Shown here piece after piece: positions 1 to 11,811 of a DNA stretch of 64,000 nt. Below the pieces are notes generated by a model. The model made no database searches, was not told the DNA's origin, and was given only the letters and a program-made list of their open reading frames with translations. Origin of the DNA: Peterkaempfera bronchialis (lineage in GTDB: Bacteria > Actinomycetota > Actinomycetes > Streptomycetales > Streptomycetaceae); the NCBI RefSeq assembly GCF_003258605.2, contig NZ_CP031264.1, positions 5,794,232 through 5,858,231 of the forward strand, in the 5' to 3' direction. Made by a program: the position numbers and the translations under genes. Every line of letters starts with the position of its first letter. Positions within the stretch are counted from its first letter, which is position 1.

Positions 1-107
1 CCGTCGCGGTGGCGGGCCCGCTGCGCGGCGCCATCGGCTTCCGGCAGTTCCGCCCGGTGGAGACCCACAAGTCGTACGCCTCCGCGATCATCCTCTACCG
101 CCGCTGA
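1..107 (+). CDS. C-terminal end of an unidentified protein (5' end outside window)
   Basis: An open frame enters from the left edge and stops at TGA 105-107. About 34 residues are visible, ending with Tyr-Ala-Ser-Ala-Ile-Ile-Leu-Tyr-Arg-Arg. I do not recognise the family from so short a tail. It reads in the same direction as the KAS III-like gene, which starts 115 bp later, so it may belong to the same polyketide cluster. Confidence 0.5.
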   Translation, partial: VAVAGPLRGAIGFRQFRPVETHKSYASAIILYRR

Positions 108-221
108 GCCGGCGTCGGCCGCGAGCCCGCCCACCGTGCCCGCCGGGCCACCCGCACGACCGGGCCGTCCGCACGACCGGGCCGCCCGCACGACCGAGCC
201 ACGACACCGGGAGCAGACCGT

Positions 222-1253
222 ATGGACCCCGCAGAGATCCGCATCCTGGCGGCCGGCACCGCACTGCCCGGCCCGCCCATCGACAACGCCACCCTGGGCC
301 GCCGCTTCGGCATGGACGCGCTCTGGGAGCAGTGGGTGGACGTCTTCATCGGCACCCGCTCCCGCCACCTCGCCCTCGATCTGGAGACCGGCGAGCAGCG
401 CGACACCCTCGCCGACCTGGGGGAGCGGGCCGGCCGTCACGCCCTGGCCACGGCCGGCACCGACCCCGCCGAGATCGACCTCGTCATCCTCGGCACCGCC
501 ACCCCCGACTCCCTCATGCCCGCCACCGTGAACCAGATCGCCGACCGGCTCGGCATCGACGGGGTGGCCACCTACCAGCTCCAGTCCGGCTGCTCCGGTG
601 CGGTACAGGCCCTCGACCTGGCCCGGCAACTGCTCTCCACCGGCCGCCACCGTACGGCCCTGGTGCTGGGCGGGGACGTCATCGCCAAGCACTACGACCT
701 CTCGGTCGATCTGCACACCGTCCCGCCGGCCGAACTGGTCAACTACGTGCTGTTCGGCGACGCCGCAGGGGCCGCGGTGCTCAGCGGCGATCCGGCTGCC
801 GGCCGGACCGCCGTGCGGACCTCCTTCGTCCAACTCGTCGGGCTGGGACGGCCACCGGGCCAGGTCCTGGAGTGGTTCGGACCGGTCGACCGGCACAGCG
901 ACCGGCCGTCGGCCCGGGAGGACTACAAGGCGATCGAGGAGTCCGTCCCGGAGCTGTCCGAGGAGATCCTGCACCGGCTGCTCGGGGACCTCGGCTGGAA
1001 GGCCGCCGAGCTGACCCACCTGCTGCCACCGCAGCTCTCCACCCAGATGACGAAGCGGATCGTCGAACGGCTGGCGCTGAGCGGCGCCGAGGAGATCAGC
1101 TGCGTCGGCGACACCGCCAACACCGGCAACGCACTGGTCTTCTTCCAACTGGAGCAGCTGCTTCCACGGCTCGTCCCCGGCGACCGGGTGGCCGCCATCG
1201 CGGTCGAGTCCAGCAAGTGGATCAAGTCCGGGTTCGCCCTGGAACACGTCTGA
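222..1253 (+). CDS. KAS III (FabH)-like 3-oxoacyl-ACP synthase family protein, atypical active site
   Basis: 343 aa, the usual length for the FabH/KAS III thiolase fold. The start ATG has a GGGAGCAG ribosome site just upstream. The nucleophile region reads SGCSGAVQA, so the catalytic Cys is present. The C-terminal Asn region reads [10 protein letters not shown], close to the family GNT motif. The stretch where FabH has the catalytic His motif HQAN reads LLPPQLS, so the His and Asn of that motif appear to be replaced. KAS III homologues inside polyketide clusters are known to act as starter ketosynthases, acyltransferases or chain-release enzymes, including tetronate formation from a beta-ketoacyl-ACP. 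It lies just before PKS genes whose last module has no thioesterase. I therefore infer a trans-acting release or acyl-transfer role rather than fatty-acid initiation. The substrate is unknown. Confidence 0.8.
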   Translation: MDPAEIRILAAGTALPGPPIDNATLGRRFGMDALWEQWVDVFIGTRSRHLALDLETGEQRDTLADLGERAGRHALATAGTDPAEIDLVILGTATPDSLMPATVNQIADRLGIDGVATYQLQSGCSGAVQALDLARQLLSTGRHRTALVLGGDVIAKHYDLSVDLHTVPPAELVNYVLFGDAAGAAVLSGDPAAGRTAVRTSFVQLVGLGRPPGQVLEWFGPVDRHSDRPSAREDYKAIEESVPELSEEILHRLLGDLGWKAAELTHLLPPQLSTQMTKRIVERLALSGAEEISCVGDTANTGNALVFFQLEQLLPRLVPGDRVAAIAVESSKWIKSGFALEHV

Positions 1254-1344
1254 CCGCCTGACCGGTCCGACCCGCACCATCCCGGCAACCCCAGCCCCAC
1301 CGGCCGCACCCCGTCACCGCGAACTCCCGAAGGGCAGAGCACGC

Positions 1345-3021
1345 ATGTCGAACGACGAGAAGCTCCGCGACTACCTCAAGCGCGTCACGGCCAACCTGCA
1401 GGACACCCGCCTGCGCCTTCAGGAGGCCGAGGCCAGGTACACGGAGCCGATCGCCATCATCGGCATGGCGTGCCGCTACCCGGGGGGTGTCGCCTCGCCG
1501 GAGGACCTGTGGCGGCTGGTGGCCGAGGGTCGTGAGGCGCTGTCGGAGTTCCCGTCGGACCGGGGCTGGGACCTCGACGGGCTCTATGACCCTGACCCGG
1601 AGCACACCGGCACCGCGTACACCCGGCACGGCGGATTCCTCACCGGCGCCGCCGACTTCGACGCCGAGTTCTTCGGTATCAGCCCCCGCGAGAGCAGCAC
1701 CATCGACCCGCAGCAGCGGCTCCTGCTGGAAACGGCCTGGGAGGCGATGGAGAGCGCCGGCCTGGACCCGGCATCGCTGCGCGCCACCCCGGTCGGCGTC
1801 TTCACCGGAATCATGTACAACGACTACGGCTCCCGCCTCAACCCGCTGCCCGCAGCGGTCGAGGGGCAGATCGGCATCGGCAGCGCGCCGAGCATCGCCT
1901 CTGGTCGGATCGCCTACACCTACGGCTTCGAGGGCCCGGCGGTGACGATCGACACCGCCTGCTCCTCCTCGCTGGTCGCCCTGCACCTGGCCGCGCAGGC
2001 ACTGCGCTCCGGCGAGTGCACGCTCGCCCTCGCGGGCGGTGCCACCGTGATGTCCACCCCCAACACCTTCGTGGAGTTCAGCCGTCAGCGCGGCCTCTCC
2101 CCGGACGGCCGCTGCAAGGCGTTCTCCGCCGACGCGGACGGCACCGGCTGGGGCGAGGGCGCGGCGCTGCTGCTGGTGGAGCGGCTGTCGGACGCGCAGG
2201 CCAACGGGCACCCCGTCCTCGCGGTGGTGCGGGGGTCGGCCGTCAACCAGGACGGCACCAGCAGCCAGCTCTCGGCCCCGCACGGTCCTTCGCAGGAGCG
2301 GGTGATCCGGGCGGCGCTGGCGTCGGCCGGGCTGACCACGGCGGATGTGGACGCGGTGGAGGCGCATGGGACGGGCACCCGGCTGGGCGACCCGATCGAG
2401 GCGCAGGCGCTGCTGTCGACGTATGGGCAGGGGCGGCCTGCGGGGCGGCCGTTGTGGCTGGGCTCGATCAAGTCGAACATCGGGCATGCGCAGGCGGCGG
2501 CCGGCGTGGCCGGTGTGATCAAGGTGGTGCAGGCACTGCGGCACGAGCTGCTGCCGGCGACATTGCATGTGGCTGAGCCGACCGGCGAGGTCGCCTGGGA
2601 GGCAGGCGCCGTCGAACTGCTCCGCGAGCCCGTGGAGTGGCCGGACACCGTCGGAAAGCCGCGTCGGGCCGGTGTCTCCGCCTTCGGCATCAGCGGCACC
2701 AACGCCCACGTGATCCTCGAACAGGCCCCCGCGACCGTGCCGCCTGCCGCTGTCGCTGTCGCTGTCGCTGCTGATGCCGATGCCAATGCCGCTGCCGCTG
2801 CCGAGCCGGCAGCGACGCCGACGCTGGGTGGGCTTGTCGCCCCGGTGGTGGTGTCGGGTCGGTCGGAGGTGGCGTTGGGTGTGGCGGCGGGTCGGTTGGC
2901 GGGGTGGTTGGAGGGTGGGGGTTCGGGTGTGGGGTTGTCGGAGGTGGCGGGGTGGTCGGTGGTGCGGGGGTGCGGCATGGGTTCGGTGCTGCGGTGGTGT
3001 CGGGTGATCGTGGTGAGGTGA
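1345..3021 (+). CDS. Type I modular PKS, N-terminal part: docking helix, KS1 and start of AT1 (gene continues after frameshifts)
   Basis: ATG with a GAAGGGCAG ribosome site. Residues 1-33 form a charged helical N-terminal docking segment, so this protein should receive its chain from another PKS upstream, outside the window. A ketosynthase follows from about residue 34 to 460, with active Cys206 (DTACSSS), His341 (EAHGTGT) and His381 (NIGHAQ). It is an elongating KS, not a KSQ loading domain. A poly-Ala/Val linker and the start of an acyltransferase come next. The frame then fails after the G-run at 2966-2970, which is one G shorter than the matching run at 6880-6885. The true product almost certainly continues to 11810. 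With four single-base corrections, 1345-11810 gives one 3,489-aa, two-module PKS. Confidence 0.85.
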   Translation: MSNDEKLRDYLKRVTANLQDTRLRLQEAEARYTEPIAIIGMACRYPGGVASPEDLWRLVAEGREALSEFPSDRGWDLDGLYDPDPEHTGTAYTRHGGFLTGAADFDAEFFGISPRESSTIDPQQRLLLETAWEAMESAGLDPASLRATPVGVFTGIMYNDYGSRLNPLPAAVEGQIGIGSAPSIASGRIAYTYGFEGPAVTIDTACSSSLVALHLAAQALRSGECTLALAGGATVMSTPNTFVEFSRQRGLSPDGRCKAFSADADGTGWGEGAALLLVERLSDAQANGHPVLAVVRGSAVNQDGTSSQLSAPHGPSQERVIRAALASAGLTTADVDAVEAHGTGTRLGDPIEAQALLSTYGQGRPAGRPLWLGSIKSNIGHAQAAAGVAGVIKVVQALRHELLPATLHVAEPTGEVAWEAGAVELLREPVEWPDTVGKPRRAGVSAFGISGTNAHVILEQAPATVPPAAVAVAVAADADANAAAAAEPAATPTLGGLVAPVVVSGRSEVALGVAAGRLAGWLEGGGSGVGLSEVAGWSVVRGCGMGSVLRWCRVIVVR

Positions 3022-4066
3022 TTGCGGGGTTGCGGGCGTTGGCGTCGGGGGTGGGGCATCCGGCGGTGGTGTCGGGGCGTGGGGTGTCGGGGCCGGGTCG
3101 GGTGGTGCTGGTGTTTCCGGGTCAGGGTTCGCAGTGGGTGGGGATGGGTGCGGCGTTGGCGGGGTGTCGCCGGTGTTCGCGGGTCGGTTGGCGGAGGCGG
3201 GGCGGGCGCTGGCGCCGTTCACGGACTGGTCGTTGGGTGAGGCGTTGGGTGATCCGGTGCTGTTGGGGCGGGTCGATGTGGTGCAGCCGGTGTTGTGGGC
3301 GGTGATGGTGTCGTTGGCGGAGTTGTGGCGTTCGTGGGGTTTGCGGGTGGATGGGGTGGTGGGGCATTCGCAGGGGGAGATTGCGGCTGCTGCGGTGTCG
3401 GGGCGTTGAGTCTGGAGGATGCGGCGGCGGTGGTGGCGTTGCGGTCGCGGGCGATCCGGGCGATTGCGGGTGGTGGGGGGATGGCGTCGGTGCCGTTGCC
3501 GGTGGGTGAGGTGGAGGGTCTGCTGGCGGGGTGGGGTGGGGAGTTGGAGGTGGCGGCGGTGAACGGGCCGTCGTCGACGGTGGTGTCGGGTCCGGCGGGG
3601 GCGGTCGGCGGGTTGGTGGAGTGGGGTGAGGGTGCGGGGGTGCGGGTGCGTCGGGTGCCGGTGGACTATGCGTCGCATTCGGCGCAGGTGGAGCCGTTGC
3701 GTGCGGAGTTGTCGGAGGTGTTGGGGGGATTCGTCCGCGGGCGTCGCGGGTGCCGTTCTATTCGACGGTGTCGGGTGGGGTGGTGGATGGTGCGTCGTTG
3801 GATGCGGGGTACTGGTTCCGCAATCTGCGGGGTCGGGTGCGGTTCGAGGACGCGGTGCGGGTGTTGGCGCGGGATGGGTTCACGACGTTTGTGGAGGCCA
3901 GTGCGCATCCGGTGCTGACGGTGGGGGTGCAGGAGACGCTTGCGGGTCGGGACGATGTGCTGGTGACGGGGACGTTGCGGCGCAATCGGGAGGATCACCG
4001 TCCGTTGCTGTCGGCGTTGGCGGCGGTGGAGTTGCACGGTCACCGGTTGTCCTGGCCGGTGGATGT
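2842..4066 (+). repeat. AT-domain repeat copy 1
   Basis: 1,225 bp that matches 6756-7984 (1,229 bp) with only a handful of substitutions and four 1-bp deletions. It covers the KS-AT linker, AT and post-AT linker. The + strand here is rich in G and T (GTG, GGG, TTG codons), unlike the C-rich codons on both sides, and the change in style is abrupt at each end. Confidence 0.9.
3022..3749 (+). pseudogene. Frameshifted AT1 segment joining the two PKS halves
   Basis: This stretch holds the rest of the module 1 acyltransferase, spread over three frames. Compared with the nearly identical AT2 (6756-7984), it lacks one G in each of four homopolymer runs: 2966-2970 (5 G versus 6), 3161-3164 (4 versus 5), 3400-3403 (4 versus 5) and 3723-3728 (6 versus 7). 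The four deletions together return the reading frame to that of the downstream ORF. Corrected, it contains the AT motifs GQGSQ, GHSQGE with the active Ser, RVDVVQ, and YASH near the end. The last two indicate methylmalonyl-CoA choice. Deletion confined to G-runs inside a long repeat is what a sequencing or assembly error would produce, but genuine decay is not excluded. Confidence 0.75.
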
Positions 4067-7000
4067 CCCGGCCGTACCGCCCGGCCTGCCGACCTATCCC
4101 TTCCAGCACCGCCACTACTGGCTCGACGCTCCCACCCACACCGGTCGCGGCGACGCCTCCGCGCACCCCTTGCTGGACACGGTCGTCGAACGGGCCGACG
4201 ACGGGGGCCTCGTCATCACGGGCAGGATCTCCACCCGCAGCCACCCGTGGCTCGGTGAGCACACGGTCGGCGGCACCACGCTCTTCCCCGGTACGGCCTT
4301 CGCCGAACTCGCCACCGCCGCCGCCGAAACGGCCGGCCTCGGCACCGTCGGCGAACTCGTCCTGTCGGCGCCGCTGACCCTGGCCGACGGCGTGCTCGAC
4401 CTGCAGATCACCATGCTGGCCCCGGACACCGACGGCCGGCGCACCTTCGACGTCTACTCCCGCCCGGAGCATGGGGGCCCGCAGGACTGGACCCACCACG
4501 CGACCGGCACCCTCGTCGGCGAACCCGCCGACACCGCACCGGACTTCCCCGAGCAGTGGCCGCCGCCGGGGGCCGTCGCGCTCGATCTCGGGGTCGCCGC
4601 CGATCGCTTCGAGGCCGTCCGGGTCGGCTACGGCCCAACCTACCAGGGCCTGCGGGCCGCCTGGCAACACGGCGGAACCGTCTACGCCGAGGTCGAGCTG
4701 CCGGAGGGCGCCCACCCGGACGCCGCCCGCTACGGCATCCACCCCGCGCTGCTCGACGCCGCCCTCCAGGCCGACGTGCTGACCGACCGGCCGGGCGAGG
4801 ACGGCGGCACCCCCGCGCTGCGGCTGCCGTTCGCCTGGACCGGCCTCACCCTGCACGCCGTCGGCGCCACCCTGCTGCGGGTACGCCTCGATCGGCCCGA
4901 CCCGGACACGCTCACCGTCGTGGCCGTCGACCCCGAGGGCGAGCCCGTGCTCACCGTCGAGGCCCTCGCCCTGCGCCCGGTGGACCCCGACCGGCTGACC
5001 TCCCCGGTGCCCGCCCCGCGCGGACCGGCCGTGCCCACCCGTGCCCCGGCCCGGCGCGCCGCCGGCCGCACGGCAGGCGGCTCCACCGCCGAACGCCTGC
5101 AACGGCTGCCCGCCGCCGAGGCGGAGCGGGAGCTGCGGTCCCTGGTCCGCGCCGAGGTCGCCGCGGTGCTCGGCTACGCCACCCCCGAGGAGCTAGACCC
5201 GGACCGGGCCTTCCGCGACCTCGGCTTCGAATCGCTGACCGCCGTCCAGTTGCGTGACCGGATCGCCGCCGCCACCGGCCTGCGGCTGCCGCCCACACTG
5301 GTGTTCAACCACCCCAGCCCGCGGGCCCTCGCCGGGCACCTGCACGGCCTGCTGCACCAGGGCGACACCCCGGCCGCACCCGACCGGGCCCCCGCCCGTA
5401 CGCGGGCCGCCGCCGACGAGCCGATCGCCATCATCGGCATGGCGTGCCGCTACCCGGGGGGTGTCGCCTCGCCGGAGGACCTGTGGCGGCTGGTGGCCGA
5501 GGGTCGTGAGGCGCTGTCGGAGTTCCCGTCGGACCGGGGCTGGGACCTTGACGGGCTCTATGACCCGGACCCGGAGCACACCGGCACCGCGTACACCCGG
5601 CACGGCGGATTCCTGGCCGGCGCCGCCGACTTCGACCCGGGGTTCTTCGGCATCAACCCGCGCGAGGCCCTCGCGATGGACCCGCAGCAGCGGCTCCTGC
5701 TGGAGGCGTCCTGGGAGGCGATGGAGAGCGCCGGCCTGGACCCGGCATCGCTGCGCGCCACCCCGGTCGGCGTCTTCACCGGGCTGATCTACACCGAGTA
5801 CGGGAGCCGGGTGCGCGGCTCCGCGCCCGAGGCGGAGGGCTACCTCGGCACCGGCAGCGCGGGCAGCGTCGCCTCCGGTCGGATCGCCTACACCTACGGC
5901 TTCGAGGGCCCGGCGGTGACGGTCGACACGGCCTGCTCGTCCTCGCTGGTCGCCCTGCACCTGGCCGCGCAGGCGCTGCGCTCCGGCGAGTGCACGCTGG
6001 CCCTGGTCGGCGGCGCGACGGTGATGTCCACCCCGGACACGTTGATCGAGTTCAGCCGTCAGCGCGGGCTCTCCCCGGACGGCCGCTGCCGGGCGTTCTC
6101 CGCCGACGCGGACGGCACGGGATTCGCCGAGGGGGTGGGCCTGCTGCTGGTGGAGCGGCTGTCGGACGCGCAGGCCAACGGGCACCCCGTCCTCGCGGTG
6201 GTGCGCGGTTCGGCGGTCAACCAGGACGGTGCCAGCAATGGCCTGACCGCCCCCAACGGTCCTTCGCAGGAGCGGGTGATCCGGGCGGCGCTGGCGTCGG
6301 CCGGGCTGACCGCGGCGGACGTGGACGCGGTGGAGGCACATGGGACGGGCACCCGGCTGGGCGACCCGATCGAGGCGCAGGCGCTGCTCGCCGCCTACGG
6401 CCAGGACCGCCCCGAGGACCGCCCGCTGCGACTGGGCTCGATCAAGTCGAACATCGGGCATGCGCAGGCGGCGGCCGGCGTGGCCGGTGTGATCAAGGTG
6501 GTGCAGGCGCTGCGGCACGAGCTGCTGCCGGCCACCCTGCACGTCGGAGAGCCCACCGCCCAGGTCGACTGGGAGGCAGGCGCCGTCGAGCTGCTCCGCG
6601 AGCCCGTCCCCTGGGCCAGGGGCGACCGGCCGCGTCGGGCGGGCGTCTCCGCCTTCGGCATGAGCGGCACCAATGCGCACGTCCTCATCGAGGAGGCGCC
6701 GGCCGCTCCGGCGCCCGCCGTCCCTGCGGAGGAGGGCGCGAGCCCGCTGCCCGTTCCGGTGGTGGTGTCGGGTCGGTCGGAGGTGGCGTTGGGTGTGGCG
6801 GCGGGTCGGTTGGCGGGGTGGTTGGAGGGTGGGGGTTCGGGTGTGGGGTTGTCGGAGGTGGCGGGGTGGTCGGTGGTGCGGGGGGTGCGGCATGGGTTCG
6901 GTGCTGCGGTGGTGTCGGGTGATCGTGGTGAGGTGATTGCGGGGTTGCGGGCGTTGGCGTCGGGGGTGGGGCATCCGGCGGTGGTGTCGGGGCGTGGGGT

Positions 7001-10000
7001 GTCGTCGCCTGGTCGGGTGGTGCTGGTGTTTCCGGGTCAGGGTTCGCAGTGGGTGGGGATGGGTGCGGCGTTGGCGGGGGTGTCGCCGGTGTTCGCGGGT
7101 CGGTTGGCGGAGGCGGGGCGGGCGCTGGCGCCGTTCACGGACTGGTCGTTGGGTGAGGCGTTGGGTGATCCGGTGCTGTTGGGGCGGGTCGATGTGGTGC
7201 AGCCGGTGTTGTGGGCGGTGATGGTGTCGTTGGCGGAGTTGTGGCGTTCGTGGGGTTTGCGGGTGGATGGGGTGGTGGGGCATTCGCAGGGGGAGATTGC
7301 GGCTGCTGCGGTGTCGGGGGCGTTGAGTCTGGAGGATGCGGCGGCGGTGGTGGCGTTGCGGTCGCGGGCGATCCGGGCGATTGCGGGTGGTGGGGGGATG
7401 GCGTCGGTGCCGTTGCCGGTGGGTGAGGTGGAGGGTCTGCTGGCGGGGTGGGGTGGGGAGTTGGAGGTGGCGGCGGTGAACGGGCCGTCGTCGACGGTGG
7501 TGTCGGGTTCGGCGGGGGCGGTCGGTGGGTTGGTGGAGTGGGGTGAGGGTGCGGGGGTGCGGGTGCGTCGGGTGCCGGTGGACTATGCGTCGCATTCGGC
7601 GCAGGTGGAGCCGTTGCGTGCGGAGTTGTCGGAGGTGTTGGGGGGGATTCGTCCGCGGGCGTCGCGGGTGCCGTTCTATTCGACGGTGTCGGGTGGGGTG
7701 GTGGATGGTGCGTCGTTGGATGCGGGGTACTGGTTCCGTAATCTGCGGGGTCGGGTGCGGTTCGAGGACGCGGTGCGGGTGTTGGCGCGGGATGGGTTCA
7801 CGACGTTTGTGGAGGCCAGTGCGCATCCGGTGCTGACGGTGGGGGTGCAGGAGACGCTTGCGGGTCGGGACGATGTGCTGGTGACGGGGACGTTGCGGCG
7901 CAATCGGGAGGATCACCGTCCGCTGCTGTCGGCGTTGGCGGCGGTGGAGTTGCACGGTCACCGGTTGTCCTGGCCGGTGGATGTGCCGGCCGCACCGCCC
8001 GGTCTGCCGACCTATCCCTTCCAGCACCGCCACTACTGGCTCGACGCCGCCCCCGACATCAGCGACCCCGGGCACCTCGGCCTGCACACCGCCGACCACC
8101 CGCTGCTCGACGCCACCACCGATCTCCCGGACGGCACCACCCTCTACACCAGCCGGATCTCGGCGAGCACCCACCCGTGGCTGCTCGACCACGCTGTCAC
8201 CGGCACCCCGCTGCTGCCCGCCACCGCCTTTGTGGAGCTGGCCCTGCACGCCGGCCACCGGGGTGCCGTCCCGCAGCTGGCCGAACTCACCCTGGAGGCC
8301 GCCCTGCCGCTCGGCGATGGCGCCGTGCACATCCAGACCACCGTGCGGCCCGCCGACGACTCCGGCGCCCGGGCACTGGCCGTCCACTCCCGGCCCGCCA
8401 CCGCGGGCCCGGACGAGCCGTGGACCCGGCACGCCACCGCCCTCCTCGTCCCGCAGTCCGGCGTGCCCGCCGGGCCGGAGCCGACCGGCGCCTGGCCGCC
8501 GCCCGGTGCCGCCGCCGTCGACACCACCGCCCTCTACGACACGCTGGCCGAGCACGGCTACGACTACGGTCCGGCCTTCCACGGGGTCCGCGCCGTCTGG
8601 CGGCTCGGGGACGTCGTCCACGCGGACATCGCCCTGCCCGAGGACCGCGCGGCGGAGGCCGCCCGGTACGGCATCCACCCCGCCCTGCTCGACGCCGCCC
8701 TGCACCCGCTCGCCGCGGGCCTGCTCGCCGACGGCGCACCGGGCGGCGACGCCCCGGCCACCGCCCTCCCCTTCGCCTGGACGGGGGTCACCCTGGCTGC
8801 GACCGGCGCCACCACACTCCGGGTACGCCTCGAACGGACGGGCGCCGACTCGGTCACCCTGACCGCCACCGACCCGGCGGGTGGCCCGGTCGCGGCCGTC
8901 GAACGGATCGCGCTGCGACCGCTGGCCCCCGGCGCGCTGGTCACGGCCCGCCCGTCCGGCCGCCACCAGGAAGGGCTCCACCAACTGGCCTGGACGCCCT
9001 CCGGCGCCCTCCCCGCGCCCCGCGCGGACTGGGTCCGGCTGCCCGACCACGTCCTCGGGTCCGGCGCGGCCCTGCCCGATGCCGCCACGCTCTTCACCGA
9101 GGGCGATGCGAAGGCACCCGCCGACGTCGTCCTGCCGCTCACGGTCCTGCCCGGCACCGACGTCGTCGCGGCCACCGCCGAGCTGCTCGGCCTGGTCCGG
9201 CGCTGGCCGGCCCAGGAGCACCTGGCCGGCACCCGGCTGACCGTACTGACCCGGCACGCCGTCACCACCGGCCCCGCCGACGGCCGGGTCGAGCCCGTCG
9301 CCGCTGCCCTCTGGGGCCTGCTGCGGAGCGCCGCGACCGAGCACCCCGGCCGCTTCGCCCTGCTCGACACCGACGATACGCCCGACTCCCCCGGCGTCCT
9401 GGGCGCCGCCCTCGCGCTGGACGAGCCGCAGCTGGCCCTGCGCGGGGGTGAGGTCCTCACCCCGGCGGTGGTCCCGCTGCCCGCGGAACCGGACCTCACC
9501 GCGCCCGCCGACGGCGGTGCGTGGCGGCTCACCCCGACCGGCGACACCCTCGACGCACTCGCCCTGCTGCCCGCACCGGACGCCGACCGCCCGCTCCTCC
9601 CCGGGGAGGTGCGCATCGCCGTCCGCGCCGCCGGGCTGAACTTCCGCGACGTGCTCATCACCCTCGGCGTCTACCCGGACCAGGCACAGCTCGGCACCGA
9701 GGCGGCCGGTCTGGTCACCGCCGTCGGTGAGGGCGTCACCACGCTCGCCCCCGGCGACCGGGTCACCGGACTGGTGAACGGCGGCATCGGGCCGGTCGCG
9801 GTCACCGACCACCGGCTCCTCGCGCGCATCCCCGCCGACTGGACCTTCGCCCAGGCCGCCGCCGTGCCTGCGGCCTACCTCACCGCCTACTACGCACTGG
9901 TCGACCTGGCCGCACTGCGCCCCGGCGAACGGCTGCTGGTGCACTCGGCGGCCGGCGGGGTCGGCATCGCGGCCGTCCAGCTCGCCACCCACCTCGGCGC

Positions 10001-11810
10001 CGAGGTGTTCGGCACCGCCGGGCCCGGCAAGTGGAAGACGCTCGCGGCGCTCGGCATCGACCCGGCCCGCACCGCCTCCTCGCGGACGCTGGACTTCGAG
10101 CGGCAGTTCCTGGAGACCACGGCGGGGGAGGGCGTGGACGTGGTGCTGAACTCCTTCACCGGCGACTTCGTCGACGCCTCCCTGCGACTGCTCCCGCGCG
10201 GCGGCCGTTTCATCGAGATGGGCAAGGCCGATCTGCGGGACCCCGTCGCCGTGGCCGGGCAGCACCCCGGCGTGACGTACCGCTCCTTCGACCTGCTGGA
10301 GGCCGGGCCGCAGCGCATCGGCGAACTGCTCACCGAACTGCTGGCGCTGTTCGAGCGCGGGACGCTGAGCCTGCCCCCGATCACCGTCTGGCCGGTCGGC
10401 CGGGCCGGTGAGGCGATCCGCCACCTCGGTCAGGCCCGGCACACCGGCAAGGTGGTCGTCACCGTCCCGGCGCCGCTCGACCCGGCGGGCACCGTCCTGG
10501 TCACCGGAGGCACCGGCACCCTCGGCGCGCTCACCGCCCGCCACCTCGTCCGGGAGCACGGCGCCAGGCACCTGCTGCTGGTCGGCCGGCAGGGACCGCA
10601 GGCGCCCGGCGCGGCCGAGCTGGCAGCCGAGCTGACCGGCCTGGGTGCACAGGTCACCGTCGCCGCCTGCGATGTGTCCGACCGCGACGCTCTCGCGGAG
10701 CTGCTCGCCGGCGTCCCCGCCGAGCACCCGCTGACCCTGGTGGTGCACGCCGCCGGCGCCCTGGCCGACGGCGTGCTGGAGACCCTCGGGGCGGAACGGC
10801 TGGAGGCCGTCCTCGGCCCCAAGGCCCGCGCCGCCGGGTACCTGGACGAGCTGACCCGGCAGGCGGACCTCGCCGACCTGGTGCTGTTCTCCTCCGTCTC
10901 CGGGGTGCTCGGCGGCGGCGGGCAGGCCAACTACGCCGCCGCCAACGCCTACCTGGACGCCCTCGCCCAGCGCCGCGCCGCCGACGGCCTCCCCGCGACC
11001 TCGCTCGCCTGGGGCCTGTGGCAGCAGGCAACCGGTCTGACCGGCCATCTGGACGGTACCGACCGGGCGCGGCTGGCCCGCGGCGGCCTGGTGCCGCTGG
11101 GCGACCGCGAGGGCCTGGCGCTGCTGGACGCGGCCCGGCGAACGGGCCGGCCGGCCGTCGTCACCGCCCGCTTCGACCTGCGGGCCGACGCCGGTCCGGA
11201 CGACGTCCCGGCGCTGCTGCGGTCCCTGGTCCGCACCCCGGCGCGGCGCAGCGCCGCCGCCGGGCCCGCCGCCGGGGCACCCGCGTCGCTGGCGACGCGC
11301 CTGGCCGCACTGGACGCGGCCGGCCGGGCCGAGGCCCTGCTGCAACTGGTGCGCTCGCAGGCCGCGGCCGTCCTCGGACACGGCACCGCCGACGAGGTCG
11401 CCGACGACCGGGCGTTCAAGGAGATCGGCTTCGACTCGCTGACCGCCGTCGAGCTGCGCAATCGGCTCGGCGCGGCGACCGGACTGCGGCTGCCTCCCAC
11501 CACCGTGTTCGACCACCCCACCCCGCAGGCCCTGGCCGGTCATCTGCACCGGACTCTCGCCCCCGAGGACGACGGCCCCGACCCGGTGCTGCGCGAACTC
11601 GATCGGCTGGAGGCCCTGCTGCCGGCGCTGGCCGCCGCGGACGGTACCCGCGGGGCGGTCGGCCGGCGGCTGCGGGAACTGCTCTGGCGCTTTGACGACG
11701 GTCCGGCCGAGGCCGCCGAGGAGTCGGCGGCCGACCTGGCGACGGCCACCGACGAGGAATTGTTCGCCGCCTTGGACGACGAGTTCGACCGACCCGGAAC
11801 GGAGCTCTGA
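3750..11810 (+). CDS. Type I modular PKS, C-terminal part: (AT1)-DH-ACP / KS-AT-DH-ER-KR-ACP-docking
   Basis: 2,686 aa from an internal GTG that is not a real start; it continues 1345-3021. The end of AT1 is followed by DH1 (HTVGG...P motif, His about residue 171; second motif DAALQ) and then directly by ACP1 (Ser about 495, GFESLTA). No KR lies between. Module 2 has KS2 (Cys about 729), AT2 (GHSQGE, Ser about 1179; RVDVVQ and YASH, methylmalonyl type), and DH2 (His about 1481; DAALH). These are followed by ER (residues about 1945-2230, NADPH site GGVGIAAVQ), KR (GGTGTLG; FSSVSG; Tyr in [13 protein letters not shown] where B-type KRs have LDD) and ACP2 (Ser about 2563). The last 80 residues are an acidic, helical C-terminal docking domain. 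Module 2 is fully reducing and adds a methyl-branched unit. Its stop is 1 bp from the next PKS start, so the two are co-translated. Confidence 0.9.
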   Translation: MPFYSTVSGGVVDGASLDAGYWFRNLRGRVRFEDAVRVLARDGFTTFVEASAHPVLTVGVQETLAGRDDVLVTGTLRRNREDHRPLLSALAAVELHGHRLSWPVDVPAVPPGLPTYPFQHRHYWLDAPTHTGRGDASAHPLLDTVVERADDGGLVITGRISTRSHPWLGEHTVGGTTLFPGTAFAELATAAAETAGLGTVGELVLSAPLTLADGVLDLQITMLAPDTDGRRTFDVYSRPEHGGPQDWTHHATGTLVGEPADTAPDFPEQWPPPGAVALDLGVAADRFEAVRVGYGPTYQGLRAAWQHGGTVYAEVELPEGAHPDAARYGIHPALLDAALQADVLTDRPGEDGGTPALRLPFAWTGLTLHAVGATLLRVRLDRPDPDTLTVVAVDPEGEPVLTVEALALRPVDPDRLTSPVPAPRGPAVPTRAPARRAAGRTAGGSTAERLQRLPAAEAERELRSLVRAEVAAVLGYATPEELDPDRAFRDLGFESLTAVQLRDRIAAATGLRLPPTLVFNHPSPRALAGHLHGLLHQGDTPAAPDRAPARTRAAADEPIAIIGMACRYPGGVASPEDLWRLVAEGREALSEFPSDRGWDLDGLYDPDPEHTGTAYTRHGGFLAGAADFDPGFFGINPREALAMDPQQRLLLEASWEAMESAGLDPASLRATPVGVFTGLIYTEYGSRVRGSAPEAEGYLGTGSAGSVASGRIAYTYGFEGPAVTVDTACSSSLVALHLAAQALRSGECTLALVGGATVMSTPDTLIEFSRQRGLSPDGRCRAFSADADGTGFAEGVGLLLVERLSDAQANGHPVLAVVRGSAVNQDGASNGLTAPNGPSQERVIRAALASAGLTAADVDAVEAHGTGTRLGDPIEAQALLAAYGQDRPEDRPLRLGSIKSNIGHAQAAAGVAGVIKVVQALRHELLPATLHVGEPTAQVDWEAGAVELLREPVPWARGDRPRRAGVSAFGMSGTNAHVLIEEAPAAPAPAVPAEEGASPLPVPVVVSGRSEVALGVAAGRLAGWLEGGGSGVGLSEVAGWSVVRGVRHGFGAAVVSGDRGEVIAGLRALASGVGHPAVVSGRGVSSPGRVVLVFPGQGSQWVGMGAALAGVSPVFAGRLAEAGRALAPFTDWSLGEALGDPVLLGRVDVVQPVLWAVMVSLAELWRSWGLRVDGVVGHSQGEIAAAAVSGALSLEDAAAVVALRSRAIRAIAGGGGMASVPLPVGEVEGLLAGWGGELEVAAVNGPSSTVVSGSAGAVGGLVEWGEGAGVRVRRVPVDYASHSAQVEPLRAELSEVLGGIRPRASRVPFYSTVSGGVVDGASLDAGYWFRNLRGRVRFEDAVRVLARDGFTTFVEASAHPVLTVGVQETLAGRDDVLVTGTLRRNREDHRPLLSALAAVELHGHRLSWPVDVPAAPPGLPTYPFQHRHYWLDAAPDISDPGHLGLHTADHPLLDATTDLPDGTTLYTSRISASTHPWLLDHAVTGTPLLPATAFVELALHAGHRGAVPQLAELTLEAALPLGDGAVHIQTTVRPADDSGARALAVHSRPATAGPDEPWTRHATALLVPQSGVPAGPEPTGAWPPPGAAAVDTTALYDTLAEHGYDYGPAFHGVRAVWRLGDVVHADIALPEDRAAEAARYGIHPALLDAALHPLAAGLLADGAPGGDAPATALPFAWTGVTLAATGATTLRVRLERTGADSVTLTATDPAGGPVAAVERIALRPLAPGALVTARPSGRHQEGLHQLAWTPSGALPAPRADWVRLPDHVLGSGAALPDAATLFTEGDAKAPADVVLPLTVLPGTDVVAATAELLGLVRRWPAQEHLAGTRLTVLTRHAVTTGPADGRVEPVAAALWGLLRSAATEHPGRFALLDTDDTPDSPGVLGAALALDEPQLALRGGEVLTPAVVPLPAEPDLTAPADGGAWRLTPTGDTLDALALLPAPDADRPLLPGEVRIAVRAAGLNFRDVLITLGVYPDQAQLGTEAAGLVTAVGEGVTTLAPGDRVTGLVNGGIGPVAVTDHRLLARIPADWTFAQAAAVPAAYLTAYYALVDLAALRPGERLLVHSAAGGVGIAAVQLATHLGAEVFGTAGPGKWKTLAALGIDPARTASSRTLDFERQFLETTAGEGVDVVLNSFTGDFVDASLRLLPRGGRFIEMGKADLRDPVAVAGQHPGVTYRSFDLLEAGPQRIGELLTELLALFERGTLSLPPITVWPVGRAGEAIRHLGQARHTGKVVVTVPAPLDPAGTVLVTGGTGTLGALTARHLVREHGARHLLLVGRQGPQAPGAAELAAELTGLGAQVTVAACDVSDRDALAELLAGVPAEHPLTLVVHAAGALADGVLETLGAERLEAVLGPKARAAGYLDELTRQADLADLVLFSSVSGVLGGGGQANYAAANAYLDALAQRRAADGLPATSLAWGLWQQATGLTGHLDGTDRARLARGGLVPLGDREGLALLDAARRTGRPAVVTARFDLRADAGPDDVPALLRSLVRTPARRSAAAGPAAGAPASLATRLAALDAAGRAEALLQLVRSQAAAVLGHGTADEVADDRAFKEIGFDSLTAVELRNRLGAATGLRLPPTTVFDHPTPQALAGHLHRTLAPEDDGPDPVLRELDRLEALLPALAAADGTRGAVGRRLRELLWRFDDGPAEAAEESAADLATATDEELFAALDDEFDRPGTEL
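6756..7984 (+). repeat. AT-domain repeat copy 2
   Basis: Intact partner of 2842-4066. It encodes the methylmalonyl-type AT of module 2. It has the same abrupt shift to G/T-rich codons at the KS-AT linker and back after the post-AT linker, which suggests a whole-domain exchange or gene conversion between modules. Confidence 0.9.
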
Positions 11811-11811
11811 G

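Noticed and set aside
11692..11811. Earlier start for the second PKS gene
   Set aside because: The extension lies inside the previous PKS coding end. ATG 11812, 1 bp after its stop, begins a typical docking sequence.
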